Below are positions 1-6,588 of a stretch of 18,821 nt of DNA, one piece after another. Position 1 is the first letter of the stretch; each line of letters starts with the position of its first letter. A program made the position numbers and the translations under genes. The DNA is from Candidatus Parcubacteria bacterium (GTDB lineage: Bacteria; Patescibacteriota; Minisyncoccia; Phycocordibacterales; CAIZLB01), in NCBI GenBank assembly GCA_014378965.1, contig JACMMR010000078.1, positions 1-18,821 of the forward strand, in the 5' to 3' direction. The notes beneath the pieces were generated by a model. The model ran no database searches, was not told the origin of the DNA, and was given only the letters and a program-made list of their open reading frames with translations.

Positions 1-1
1 C

Positions 2-406
2 GATCCAATGCCTGAAGAGATTGCTTTAGAGATGGGGGTTGATATCGAAAAAGTTTATATGATAGAAAAGATTGATCAATCTACAGTATCTCTCGACACA
101 CCCGTAGATGATGAAGAAAAGTCTGTTTTTGCTGACTTTGTTGCTGATGATAAAGTGATGACACCAGATCAGGATGCATCAAAGAGAATTCTTCAAGATC
201 AAGTACGAGAGATCTTAAATGATCTTAATGAGAAAGAAAGAGAAATCCTAATGCTTAGAAATGGAATGACTGATGGCGTACAGCATACTCTAGAGGAGGT
301 GGGTAAGATGTTTGGAGTCACACGTGAGCGTATCAGACAGATCGAAGCAAAGGCGCACGAAAAAATAAGACAACACGATAAGGCAAATAGGTTGAAGGGG
401 TATTAA
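2..406 (+). CDS. rpoD: RNA polymerase principal sigma factor, C-terminal part (5' end outside window)
   Basis: This is the C-terminal portion of a sigma-70 family factor, which directs RNA polymerase to promoters. The reading frame is open to the left edge, so the gene starts upstream and the ATG at 8 is internal. The first ~60 residues match sigma region 3 (PEEIALEMG, then VSLDTPV). The last ~75 residues match region 4, ending in the helix-turn-helix TLEEVGKMFGVTRERIRQIE that reads the -35 element. That segment is nearly the canonical group-1 (housekeeping) signature, which argues against an alternative sigma factor. The tail after the helix-turn-helix (HEKIRQHDKANRLKGY) is more divergent than in well-studied RpoD proteins. 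Stop is TAA. No intrinsic terminator is visible before the next gene, which has its own -10 element 18 nt downstream. Confidence 0.93.
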   Translation, partial: DPMPEEIALEMGVDIEKVYMIEKIDQSTVSLDTPVDDEEKSVFADFVADDKVMTPDQDASKRILQDQVREILNDLNEKEREILMLRNGMTDGVQHTLEEVGKMFGVTRERIRQIEAKAHEKIRQHDKANRLKGY

Positions 407-423
407 TAAGTTTAAAAATAGTT

Positions 424-429
424 TATAAT
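424..429 (+). promoter_or_regulatory. -10 element for the NHL-repeat protein gene
   Basis: A perfect TATAAT ends 7 nt before the ATG at 437, so the predicted transcript would begin about 1 nt before the start codon. No convincing -35 box is visible at normal spacing. Confidence 0.5.
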
Positions 430-436
430 TATTTTT

Positions 437-2332
437 ATGAAAATAATCCAATCTACATATTTTTTTACATTAAATATCTTACTACTTTATTCAATACTAT
501 TTTCACCCTCTTCTGTATTTGCTGCAGCCCCAGTTATATCATCGGTTGCTGCAGGAACTCCTGGTTCTGCTACCATAGTGGTAACATTTAATGTAAATCA
601 AACAGCTACATCATCCATACGCTTTGGAACCACTACGAGTTATGGAAGTGATTCGGTTCCAGGTGCAACAAATTATTTAGGATACACTACACGACATTAT
701 GTGACCCTGAGAGGACTTACTCCATCGACTACATATCATTATCAAGTCCTTGCCAATACATCCGGCCAAATTTCAACATCAACCGATGCAATATTTACAA
801 CCGCAGCTCCATATATTGCAGCTACAGGTACCCCTCAATATATCTTACAATGGGGAAGCTATGGTGCTGGTAATGGACAGTTCAATGGTCCTATTGGAAT
901 TGCAGTTGATTCAGTAGGAAGTGTTTATGTTGCAGACGGGACCAATAACCATATTCAAAAGTTTACCTCGGATGGAACATATATTACTCAATGGGGCAGT
1001 TTAGGTACAAGCAACGGTCAATTTAATAATCCAACTGGAATATTTGTTGATTCTTCTGATAATGTATATGTTGCTGATCAAATTAATTACCGAATTCAAA
1101 AGTTTACCTCGGATGGAACATATATTATGAAGTTTGGAAGCCAAGGTAGTGGTAATGGACAATTTATATATCCAACGAGTGTTGTAGTTGATTCATTGGG
1201 AAATATTTATGTTAACGATCAACAGAATTACCGAATTCAAAAGTTTACCTCGGATGGAACATATGTTAGTCAGTGGGGAAGCCAAGGTAATGGGAATGGA
1301 CAATTCAGTCAATCTTTCTTGATTGGTATTGATCCTTTGGATAATATTTATGTAGATGACCTTGCTAATTATCGGATTCTAAAGTTTACCTCGGATGGAA
1401 CATATATTACTCAATGGGGCAGTTTGGGTACCGGCCCTGGTCAATTTGATCATATTGATACTGTTGCTGTGGACAATACTGGAAATGTATATGCTGTAAA
1501 TAACAATGGTGACGATCGAGTTCAAAAATTTACCTCCGATGGAACATATATTACTCAATGGGGAAGTCATGGTTCAGGTGATGGGCAATTTAATTTTCCT
1601 ATGGGTGCAGCATTTGATTCCTCCAATAATGTGTATATTGTAGATCAAGTAAATTATCGTATTCAAAAATTTCATTTTTCGGTTATAGACACAGTTGCTC
1701 CATCTTTAACCTCATTCATTTCAGTTCCAAGTGAGACATCTTCAAATATAACTTTTAATACAAATGAGTCTGCAACAGCAACTATATCATACGGACTAAC
1801 ATCTTTATATGGAGCTACAACATCTGCCGATACTTTATCAACTTCACATACTTTTGTACTCACAACCCTTTCTCCTTCTACAGCATATCATTATCAAATT
1901 ACAGCGACAGATACTGCAGGCAATGTTTCAACCTCGAGTGATCAGACTTTCACCACAATCGCATTGCCTATAGTTGCCACACAGTCGGTATATTTACCTC
2001 GTGGCTCCTCAAGCTCTAATTCTAACTCAATTCCTCTTAGTCTGAGACCTCTAAATGAGACAGTAAACTCAATATATACTACAGCTCACTTATTTACTCA
2101 GACTTTATCACTTGGCATAAATGATACTGAAGTAAAAAAACTCCAGAAATATCTAAATTTAAAAGGTTTCATCGTTTCCAGAGTGGGTCCAGGTTCAATC
2201 GGAAATGAGACAGCTTTTTTTGGATCAGCAACAAGAGCCGCACTCGTAAGATTTCAGAATGCAAACCGTATCTATCCAGCAGTAGGTTTTTTTGGGCCGA
2301 TAACTCGTGGGTTTATTACAAAAATGAAGTAA
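437..2332 (+). CDS. Secreted Fn3 / six-blade NHL propeller / peptidoglycan-binding protein
   Basis: This 631-residue protein is likely exported and held at the cell wall. Residues 1-29 form a signal peptide with a hydrophobic core and an Ala-rich cleavage region (SVFAAAP). Residues ~30-123 and ~417-510 are two related Fn3-like beta domains, each with a PSTxYHYQ motif. Between them, ~130-415, are six NHL repeats of about 47 residues (pattern QWGSxGxGxGQFxxP...VDSxxNVYVxDxxNYRIQKF), which would close a six-bladed propeller. Residues ~560-631 resemble a PG_binding_1 domain (VKKLQKYLNLKGF ... ATRAALVRFQNAN ... GPITRGFI). No catalytic motif is seen, so binding or adhesion is more likely than enzymatic activity. 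The ATG follows a TATAAT with almost no leader. The blade boundaries are nearly identical at DNA level (see repeat entry). The domain mix is common in CPR bacteria; the ligand is unknown. Confidence 0.85.
   Translation: MKIIQSTYFFTLNILLLYSILFSPSSVFAAAPVISSVAAGTPGSATIVVTFNVNQTATSSIRFGTTTSYGSDSVPGATNYLGYTTRHYVTLRGLTPSTTYHYQVLANTSGQISTSTDAIFTTAAPYIAATGTPQYILQWGSYGAGNGQFNGPIGIAVDSVGSVYVADGTNNHIQKFTSDGTYITQWGSLGTSNGQFNNPTGIFVDSSDNVYVADQINYRIQKFTSDGTYIMKFGSQGSGNGQFIYPTSVVVDSLGNIYVNDQQNYRIQKFTSDGTYVSQWGSQGNGNGQFSQSFLIGIDPLDNIYVDDLANYRILKFTSDGTYITQWGSLGTGPGQFDHIDTVAVDNTGNVYAVNNNGDDRVQKFTSDGTYITQWGSHGSGDGQFNFPMGAAFDSSNNVYIVDQVNYRIQKFHFSVIDTVAPSLTSFISVPSETSSNITFNTNESATATISYGLTSLYGATTSADTLSTSHTFVLTTLSPSTAYHYQITATDTAGNVSTSSDQTFTTIALPIVATQSVYLPRGSSSSNSNSIPLSLRPLNETVNSIYTTAHLFTQTLSLGINDTEVKKLQKYLNLKGFIVSRVGPGSIGNETAFFGSATRAALVRFQNANRIYPAVGFFGPITRGFITKMK
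956..1564 (+). repeat. Tandem ~141-bp coding repeats (NHL blades) with a near-identical core
   Basis: A segment starting CAAAAGTTTACCTCGGATGG recurs at about 956, 1097, 1238, 1379 and 1523, with single changes in the last two copies. The spacing is 141-144 bp, i.e. 47-48 codons. Three copies (956, 1379, 1523) also share the following bases encoding YITQWGS. The identity covers synonymous positions, which indicates recent duplication or gene conversion between blades. Confidence 0.85.
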
Positions 2333-2340
2333 GTTGTTTT

Positions 2341-2349
2341 TGTGGATAA
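2341..2349 (-). promoter_or_regulatory. Perfect DnaA-box 9-mer (1 of 2)
   Basis: TGTGGATAA here is the reverse complement of the consensus DnaA box TTATCCACA. It lies 15 nt upstream of the -35 box of the first RNA-like unit, about 51-59 nt before its predicted transcription start. The match is exact, but binding is not shown. Confidence 0.45.
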
Positions 2350-2364
2350 CTATTGAAAGAGGAC

Positions 2365-2393
2365 TTGCAATTTATTTCACCTAGTGCTATATT
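2365..2393 (+). promoter_or_regulatory. Promoter P1 of the first tandem RNA-like unit
   Basis: TTGCAA (2365-2370), a 17-nt spacer and an extended -10 TGC-TATATT (TATATT at 2388-2393). Seven nt later, at 2400, the first hairpin begins, so the predicted transcript would start with a stem-loop. Confidence 0.65.
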
Positions 2394-2399
2394 AAATGA

Positions 2400-2472
2400 G
2401 TGAAGGAGATATAGCAATATATCATCTTCACAACGAAAAGACACTCTTCGCAAGTTGAGTGTCTTTTCACGT
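2400..2472 (+). ncRNA. Putative structured RNA, unit 1 (two GNRA hairpins)
   Basis: No open reading frame of note is present. Hairpin A (2400-2431) has a 14-nt arm pairing at 13 of 14 positions, one A-A mismatch and a GCAA tetraloop at 2414-2417. Three nt later, hairpin B (2435-2468) has 12 bp, then two U-U mismatches and a C-G pair closing another GCAA loop at 2450-2453. ACGT follows at 2469-2472. The structure sits exactly at the predicted start of promoter P1. No U-rich tract follows hairpin B, so the 3' end is uncertain: it may lie near 2472, or transcription may read on to the terminator at 2783-2810. It matches no RNA family I recognise (not tmRNA, RNase P, SRP or 6S by motif). A leader or attenuator is less likely because no gene follows it before that terminator. 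Confidence 0.5.
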
Positions 2473-2486
2473 ATTTGTGTAAAAAG

Positions 2487-2495
2487 TTATCCACA
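2487..2495 (+). promoter_or_regulatory. Perfect DnaA-box 9-mer (2 of 2)
   Basis: An exact TTATCCACA, opposite in orientation to the box at 2341-2349. It lies 9 nt upstream of the -35 of the second RNA-like unit, so each unit has one box just ahead of its promoter. Confidence 0.45.
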
Positions 2496-2504
2496 ATAGG
2501 GTAC

Positions 2505-2532
2505 TTGCAATTAATTTTGTACATGCTATATT
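2505..2532 (+). promoter_or_regulatory. Promoter P2 of the second tandem RNA-like unit
   Basis: TTGCAA (2505-2510), a 16-nt spacer and an extended -10 TGC-TATATT (TATATT at 2527-2532). As in P1, the hairpin begins exactly 7 nt after the -10, at 2539. Both units share the string ACTTGCAATT around the -35. Confidence 0.65.
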
Positions 2533-2538
2533 AATTGG

Positions 2539-2611
2539 ACTGAGGGAGTTGAGCAATCAACACTCTCAGTACTCAAAAGAAACTTGTCGCAAGATAAGTT
2601 TCTTTTGACGT
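2539..2611 (+). ncRNA. Putative structured RNA, unit 2 (paralogue of unit 1)
   Basis: Offset by 139 bp from unit 1, with the same plan. Hairpin A (2539-2570) has a 14-nt arm pairing at 13 of 14 positions, one A-A mismatch and a GCAA loop at 2553-2556. Hairpin B (2573-2608) has 16 continuous pairs including one G-U, with a GCAA loop at 2589-2592. ACGT follows at 2608-2611. Relative to unit 1, hairpin A differs at both partners of about seven pairs while still pairing, which is strong evidence that the RNA structure is selected. The 3' end is not defined by a U-tract. The function is unknown. Confidence 0.5.
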
Positions 2612-2650
2612 CAGGACCTCAGGGTCTAAAAGATTATTTAGAAATGATTA

Positions 2651-2681
2651 TCAAAAGGGATCTCGTAAGGGATTCCTTTGA
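2651..2681 (+). ncRNA. Third, degenerate copy of the hairpin-B element
   Basis: TCAAAAGGGATCTC (2651-2664) pairs with GGGATTCCTTTGA (2669-2681) around a GTAA loop, with one bulged A and some G-U pairs. Like hairpin B of unit 2 it opens with TCAAAAG, has a GNRA loop in a TCGyAAG context and ends TTTGACGT. No promoter or hairpin A precedes it. It could be a remnant of a third unit, or a downstream domain of a longer transcript. Confidence 0.35.
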
Positions 2682-2723
2682 CGTTTACGTATCTCTATGA
2701 TATGGTTGATAGGTAGTCGTCTT

Positions 2724-2781
2724 TAAGCAATTAAAAACTTCTACAATATGTGTAGCGATAAGCAATTATTTAAACACATAT
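2724..2781. repeat. Direct repeat and inverted repeat in the 2.3-2.8 kb intergenic region
   Basis: TAAGCAATTA occurs at 2724-2733 and 2759-2768. ATATGTGT (2746-2753) is the inverted partner of ACACATAT (2774-2781), immediately before the terminator. This could be the closing stem of a transcript or a protein-binding site. Nothing else recognisable lies in 2682-2782. Confidence 0.4.
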
Positions 2782-2782
2782 C

Positions 2783-2810
2783 GAAAAACACCTCTGCTGA
2801 GGTGTTTTTC
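2783..2810. terminator. Intrinsic terminator, bidirectional form
   Basis: A perfect 12-bp stem (GAAAAACACCTC / GAGGTGTTTTTC) around the loop TGCT, with T and A tracts built into the arms. It would end any transcript from the tandem RNA units and insulates the helicase gene just downstream. Confidence 0.8.
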
Positions 2811-2831
2811 ATTTATATAAAAGATTCATGA

Positions 2832-2837
2832 TATAAT
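2832..2837 (+). promoter_or_regulatory. -10 element for the helicase-nuclease gene
   Basis: TATAAT overlaps the upstream ATG at 2836 and ends 7 nt before the ATG at 2845. The predicted start of transcription (about 2844) therefore excludes the first ATG. Confidence 0.55.
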
Positions 2838-2844
2838 GACCTAC

Positions 2845-5800
2845 ATGCAACAACAAAATGCAACACTTGGACTATTCCAAGAATCATACAAACGTCTCAA
2901 CAAAGCCCAAAAACAGGCCGTAGACACGATAGAAGGACCAGTCCTGATTGTGGCAGGACCAGGGTCTGGTAAAACGGAGATATTATCGTTACGAGTAGCC
3001 AACATTTTATTACAAACCGATATCAGAGCTTCAAACATTCTTTGTCTTACTTTCACAGACTCGGCTACCCACAACATGAGAAGTCGTATTGAGAAGTATT
3101 TGAAAGAGGATGCCTATCGAGTAAATATTCATACATTTCACAATCTTTGTACCAGTATCATAAATAATTACCCAGAATATTTTTATGATGGAGCCATAGT
3201 ACATCCAGCAGATGATGTAACCAAGATCAATATTTTAGAAACAATCTTAAAAGATTTGTCTCATGACTCAAAGATAAAATCATATCACCCCGAACAAGGT
3301 TTTCTTTTTCTTGGACCAATTCAAAATACGATCTCTCACCTTAAAAAAGCCGGTCTTACACCCGATGATTTGGAAATTATACTAACTGAAAATGATAAAG
3401 ATTTAATTGTATTAAATGAGAGACTTTCACCTATCATGTCCGAACGTGTATCTGAATCAACATATGACAAATTTTGTATTGAATTTGAAAAATTATATAA
3501 AGAAAGAGGAAATAGATATATATTAAATTATCATTCACTTATAGATGCTTTATATTTAAATTTTAAAACAACCGTGCTCGAAAAAAAAGATTTTTCTGAT
3601 TGGAAAAGTAAAAATACTGAAAAGAATAATAAGAGTGAAAACATTTTCAAAGATACACGAAGATCAGATACGTTACGAGAAATAAACGGGGTTTATAAAA
3701 AATATCAGGCTGAATTATATAAGCAAGGTTATCAAGATTTTGATGACATGATTTTGGATGTTTTAACTGTGCTTAAAAAAAATGAATCCTTACGCCTTAA
3801 AATTCAAGAACAATATCAATATGTACTGGTTGATGAGTTTCAGGATACAAATGATGCACAGATGCAAATTATTTATTCTTTAACGCACAATGATTTCAAT
3901 GAAAACAAACCTAACATCATGGCAGTAGGTGATGATGATCAAGCTATTTATAAGTTCCAAGGAGCTGAGCTATCTAACATTCTCGAATTTACCAAAATGT
4001 ATAATGAAGTAGAAGTTATTTCTTTAACTCAAAATTATCGTTCAAACTCCGAGATAGTTGATGCTTCACTATCTATGATTCGAAATAGTGAATTTCGTCT
4101 AGAAAAATTATTGGCAGGATTTGTAAAAGAATTAAAATCTGATCATAAATTTGCTGATAGAAACGTGTTAAAAAATAAAAATGCAATTGAGATAAAGGAA
4201 TTTGATACCAAGCTTCATGAGTATTCATATGTGGCAGATAAGATACAAGAAATTACAAATAAAGGTATCGAAGCTGAGAAGATTGCTATCATAAGTCGAA
4301 ATCATAAAGACCTCACTGCTATCATTCCGTATTTATCAAGTCGTGGTATTCCACTGCGTTATGAAAAAGATCAACATGTATTGAAACAAACTCATATTAA
4401 ACAGATTGTAGACATTCTTCATTTTGCTAATAATACAATGCATGAAGATAAAGATTTTCTTTTGTCTAAGATTTTATCTTTTCCGTTTTGGAACATTACT
4501 AAGATTGATTTATGGACTTTATCACGTAAAGCATATATTGATAGAACGGATTGGCTGAGTACCGAAACGGATTCTATTGAGATTAATTCTGCCAAGGAAA
4601 AATTATTAGAATTAATAAAACTAGCAACTTTTGAAAATGCTGAGCATGTGATTGATTATATTTTAAATAAAACTGGATTTAGGGATTATTACTTTAATTC
4701 GGAAAAGTTCACACATGAAAAATCTGAGTATTTAGTTTTCTTGTCGAATCTTCGTGCATTTATTCAGGCAATTCGAGATTATAAACAAGGAAAAGAAATC
4801 AATATTTCGCATGTGATAGATTTCGTAAAAGTGTATGAAAATAATGATAATTTAAATCTATCAGACAAGAGTCCTTTTGTGAACGCTCGTAATGCAGTAA
4901 ACCTCTTAACTGCTCATAAATCAAAAGGACTAGAGTTTGAAATAGTGTTTATACTTTCAGGAAATGAGTCTACCTGGGCCAATAAAAAAGCTAATACGAC
5001 CTATCTCCCGAAAAACTTGCCGATAACACCTGCTGGTGATTCTGAGGATGACTGGTTACGATTGTTCTTTGTAACTTTAACTAGAGCCAAAGATCATATC
5101 TTCATCACAAACCATAGAGCTGACGATAAAGGAAAAGGAACTGATAGATTGAGGTTTTTAAATATGATGAATTCTGTTGAAGTTGAGGAAGGTACTGTTG
5201 AACACATAAATAGTACGGATATATTAGAATCTTCTGTTCTACTTGCCAATCAAAATATTCGTACTGATTTTATTGATAGTGAGAAAGCGTTGCTTGATTC
5301 TATTTTGGAAAATTTTTGTTTAGCAATCACTCACATCAATAATTATTTAAATATTCCGAAAGGCGGGCCAATGTCTTTTTTAGAAAATAATGTTCTGAGA
5401 TTCCCACAAGCAAAAACCCCAAATGCAGGCTACGGATCTGCGATGCATGCTGTTTTAAATAAAAGCTTGATGTTCTTAAAGACTCAGAAAAAATTTCCAA
5501 TCCTTGATGATGTGAAAAAATGGTTTATAGAATATTTACAGTTTGAACGATTGTCTCGTGCTGATTATAAAAACTTTTTAGCAAAGGGCTTATCAGCGCT
5601 TGATTTAATTTATAAAGAAAAGATTCTGACGATGAAAGAAAGTGATGTGTCAGAAATCGATTTTAAAAATGAAGGAGTGTTTCTTAGGGATAAAGACGAG
5701 GTAATATGTTTAACAGGTAAAATTGATATTTTACATTTTGAGAATAAGTCAGAAGTATATGTATCTGATTATAAAACTGGTAAATCTTTAAAGGATTGGG

Positions 5801-6120
5801 ATAAAGGAAATAGTGAACAAGATAAAATTAAATTGCATTTTTATAAAAATCAATTGATTTTCTATAAAATTTTATTAAAGAATTCTAAAAATTTGAATCA
5901 TTTGAAAGTATTGGGTGGAACTCTAGAGTTTATAGAAGGAAGTGATAGCTTAGTGAATCTAAACTTGGATATAACCGATCTTGATATTGAAAGATTAGAA
6001 AAAATTATTATTGGAGTGCACAGAAGGATTATGAACCATGACTTTACTGTACCAGATGAGTTAAAAGGGATGGGGGAGTTTGCGAGTATTGAGGCGTTTG
6101 AAGAAGTGATTCTGGGGTAG
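2845..6120 (+). CDS. UvrD/Rep-family (SF1A) helicase with C-terminal RecB-like nuclease domain
   Basis: About 1,091 residues; an ATP-driven 3'-5' DNA helicase probably used in break processing or repair. From the upstream ATG at 2836, the motifs are: Q motif LNKAQKQAV (~21-29), Walker A GPGSGKT (41-47), DEFQDT (~332), GDDDQAIYKFQGA (~366), QNYRS (~400), TAHKSKGLEFE (~691) and FFVTLTRAKDH (~744). The C-terminal third has the RecB/AddB nuclease signature: GSAMHAVL (~868), GKIDIL (~960), DYKTGK (~978) and a Q-x3-Y motif (QLIFYK). All catalytic positions I can identify are kept, so both activities are plausible. No iron-sulfur cysteine cluster is evident. It resembles the single-chain UvrD-nuclease fusions seen in many bacteria that lack a full RecBCD. 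I chose the start at 2845 because the -10 TATAAT overlaps the ATG at 2836; no SD is present at either. Stop is TAG. Confidence 0.9.
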   Translation: MQQQNATLGLFQESYKRLNKAQKQAVDTIEGPVLIVAGPGSGKTEILSLRVANILLQTDIRASNILCLTFTDSATHNMRSRIEKYLKEDAYRVNIHTFHNLCTSIINNYPEYFYDGAIVHPADDVTKINILETILKDLSHDSKIKSYHPEQGFLFLGPIQNTISHLKKAGLTPDDLEIILTENDKDLIVLNERLSPIMSERVSESTYDKFCIEFEKLYKERGNRYILNYHSLIDALYLNFKTTVLEKKDFSDWKSKNTEKNNKSENIFKDTRRSDTLREINGVYKKYQAELYKQGYQDFDDMILDVLTVLKKNESLRLKIQEQYQYVLVDEFQDTNDAQMQIIYSLTHNDFNENKPNIMAVGDDDQAIYKFQGAELSNILEFTKMYNEVEVISLTQNYRSNSEIVDASLSMIRNSEFRLEKLLAGFVKELKSDHKFADRNVLKNKNAIEIKEFDTKLHEYSYVADKIQEITNKGIEAEKIAIISRNHKDLTAIIPYLSSRGIPLRYEKDQHVLKQTHIKQIVDILHFANNTMHEDKDFLLSKILSFPFWNITKIDLWTLSRKAYIDRTDWLSTETDSIEINSAKEKLLELIKLATFENAEHVIDYILNKTGFRDYYFNSEKFTHEKSEYLVFLSNLRAFIQAIRDYKQGKEINISHVIDFVKVYENNDNLNLSDKSPFVNARNAVNLLTAHKSKGLEFEIVFILSGNESTWANKKANTTYLPKNLPITPAGDSEDDWLRLFFVTLTRAKDHIFITNHRADDKGKGTDRLRFLNMMNSVEVEEGTVEHINSTDILESSVLLANQNIRTDFIDSEKALLDSILENFCLAITHINNYLNIPKGGPMSFLENNVLRFPQAKTPNAGYGSAMHAVLNKSLMFLKTQKKFPILDDVKKWFIEYLQFERLSRADYKNFLAKGLSALDLIYKEKILTMKESDVSEIDFKNEGVFLRDKDEVICLTGKIDILHFENKSEVYVSDYKTGKSLKDWDKGNSEQDKIKLHFYKNQLIFYKILLKNSKNLNHLKVLGGTLEFIEGSDSLVNLNLDITDLDIERLEKIIIGVHRRIMNHDFTVPDELKGMGEFASIEAFEEVILG

Positions 6121-6137
6121 ACAGATAGTAAACGGTG

Positions 6138-6146
6138 TGGTATTTT
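6138..6146 (+). promoter_or_regulatory. Extended -10 for the gene at 6156
   Basis: TGG-TATTTT, ending 9 nt before the ATG at 6156. It covers the GTG at 6135, disfavouring that start. Confidence 0.35.
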
Positions 6147-6155
6147 AGAAGAGTT

Positions 6156-6524
6156 ATGAATACAGTACCCAATATATTTACTCCATGTCAAGTTAATCTT
6201 GGAATGGTTCGATTACTCCTTCAGAATCTTCACCAAAGTAACCGTTTTATGTTTTTTATCACAATTCCTCATCGTGTTGACGGAGTGGCAGTTGCTGATG
6301 ATGAAAAAAAAGTCACTGTCTGGTTCGGCGATCATCACGATGTTATGTGTCTTCCTGATGGTGAGTTAAAAATGAATCTTAATACGGAATTCATCTCCGA
6401 CACAGGAATTTTTGCTCAAGGATTTCAGGTTAAAGACCTTTTTGAAGTCATGAAAGACTTCCGTAAAAAATTCGAACCAATCAAAATGCCAAATATGGTT
6501 GTTTGGCATTTTTCGAAATTATAA
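6156..6524 (+). CDS. Hypothetical protein (122 residues)
   Basis: I do not recognise this protein. The frame is open from a GTG at 6135, but the ATG at 6156 fits the extended -10 element at 6138-6146 and gives a 122-residue product starting MNTVPNIF. It has no signal peptide or clear membrane segment. The middle is rich in beta-type residues with an acidic turn (DGVAVADDEKKVTVWFGD), and the C-terminus carries a charged helix (KDLFEVMKDFRKKFEP). Composition suggests a small soluble alpha/beta protein. It lies 35 nt after the helicase stop with its own promoter, so co-function is not implied. Its last codons overlap a terminator-like hairpin. Confidence 0.65.
   Translation: MNTVPNIFTPCQVNLGMVRLLLQNLHQSNRFMFFITIPHRVDGVAVADDEKKVTVWFGDHHDVMCLPDGELKMNLNTEFISDTGIFAQGFQVKDLFEVMKDFRKKFEPIKMPNMVVWHFSKL
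6483..6513 (+). terminator. Terminator-like hairpin inside the end of the preceding gene
   Basis: AAAATGCCAAA (6483-6493) pairs perfectly with TTTGGCATTTT (6502-6512) over an 8-nt loop, with a run of five T at 6509-6513. It lies upstream of the stop codon at 6522-6524. Confidence 0.45.
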
Positions 6525-6531
6525 ATACAAT

Positions 6532-6564
6532 AACCCTCAGCTTTACAGCGAGGGTTAGTTTTTT
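6532..6564 (+). terminator. Intrinsic terminator
   Basis: AACCCTC / GAGGGTT stem with an inner GCT/AGC extension, followed by AGTTTTTT. It separates the hypothetical gene from the DedA-family gene. Confidence 0.8.
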
Positions 6565-6571
6565 ATATCCA

Positions 6572-6580
6572 TGTTATGAT
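6572..6580 (+). promoter_or_regulatory. Extended -10 for the DedA-family gene
   Basis: TGT-TATGAT, ending 8 nt before the ATG at 6589. Confidence 0.45.
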
Positions 6581-6588
6581 TAATTAAT

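Noticed and set aside
956..1564. Regular repeats resembling a CRISPR array
   Set aside because: The spacing is 141-144 bp, a multiple of three, and the whole stretch is one open frame of NHL blades.
2400..2472. Riboswitch or attenuator controlling a downstream gene
   Set aside because: No gene follows either unit before the terminator at 2783-2810, and the helicase gene has its own -10 element after it.
2836..2838. ATG as start of the helicase-nuclease gene
   Set aside because: The TATAAT at 2832-2837 overlaps it; the ATG at 2845 lies downstream of the predicted transcription start.
2333..2844. Chromosomal replication origin
   Set aside because: Two DnaA boxes alone are too few, no dnaA or dnaN gene or clear AT-rich unwinding cluster is present, and skew cannot be judged from this window.
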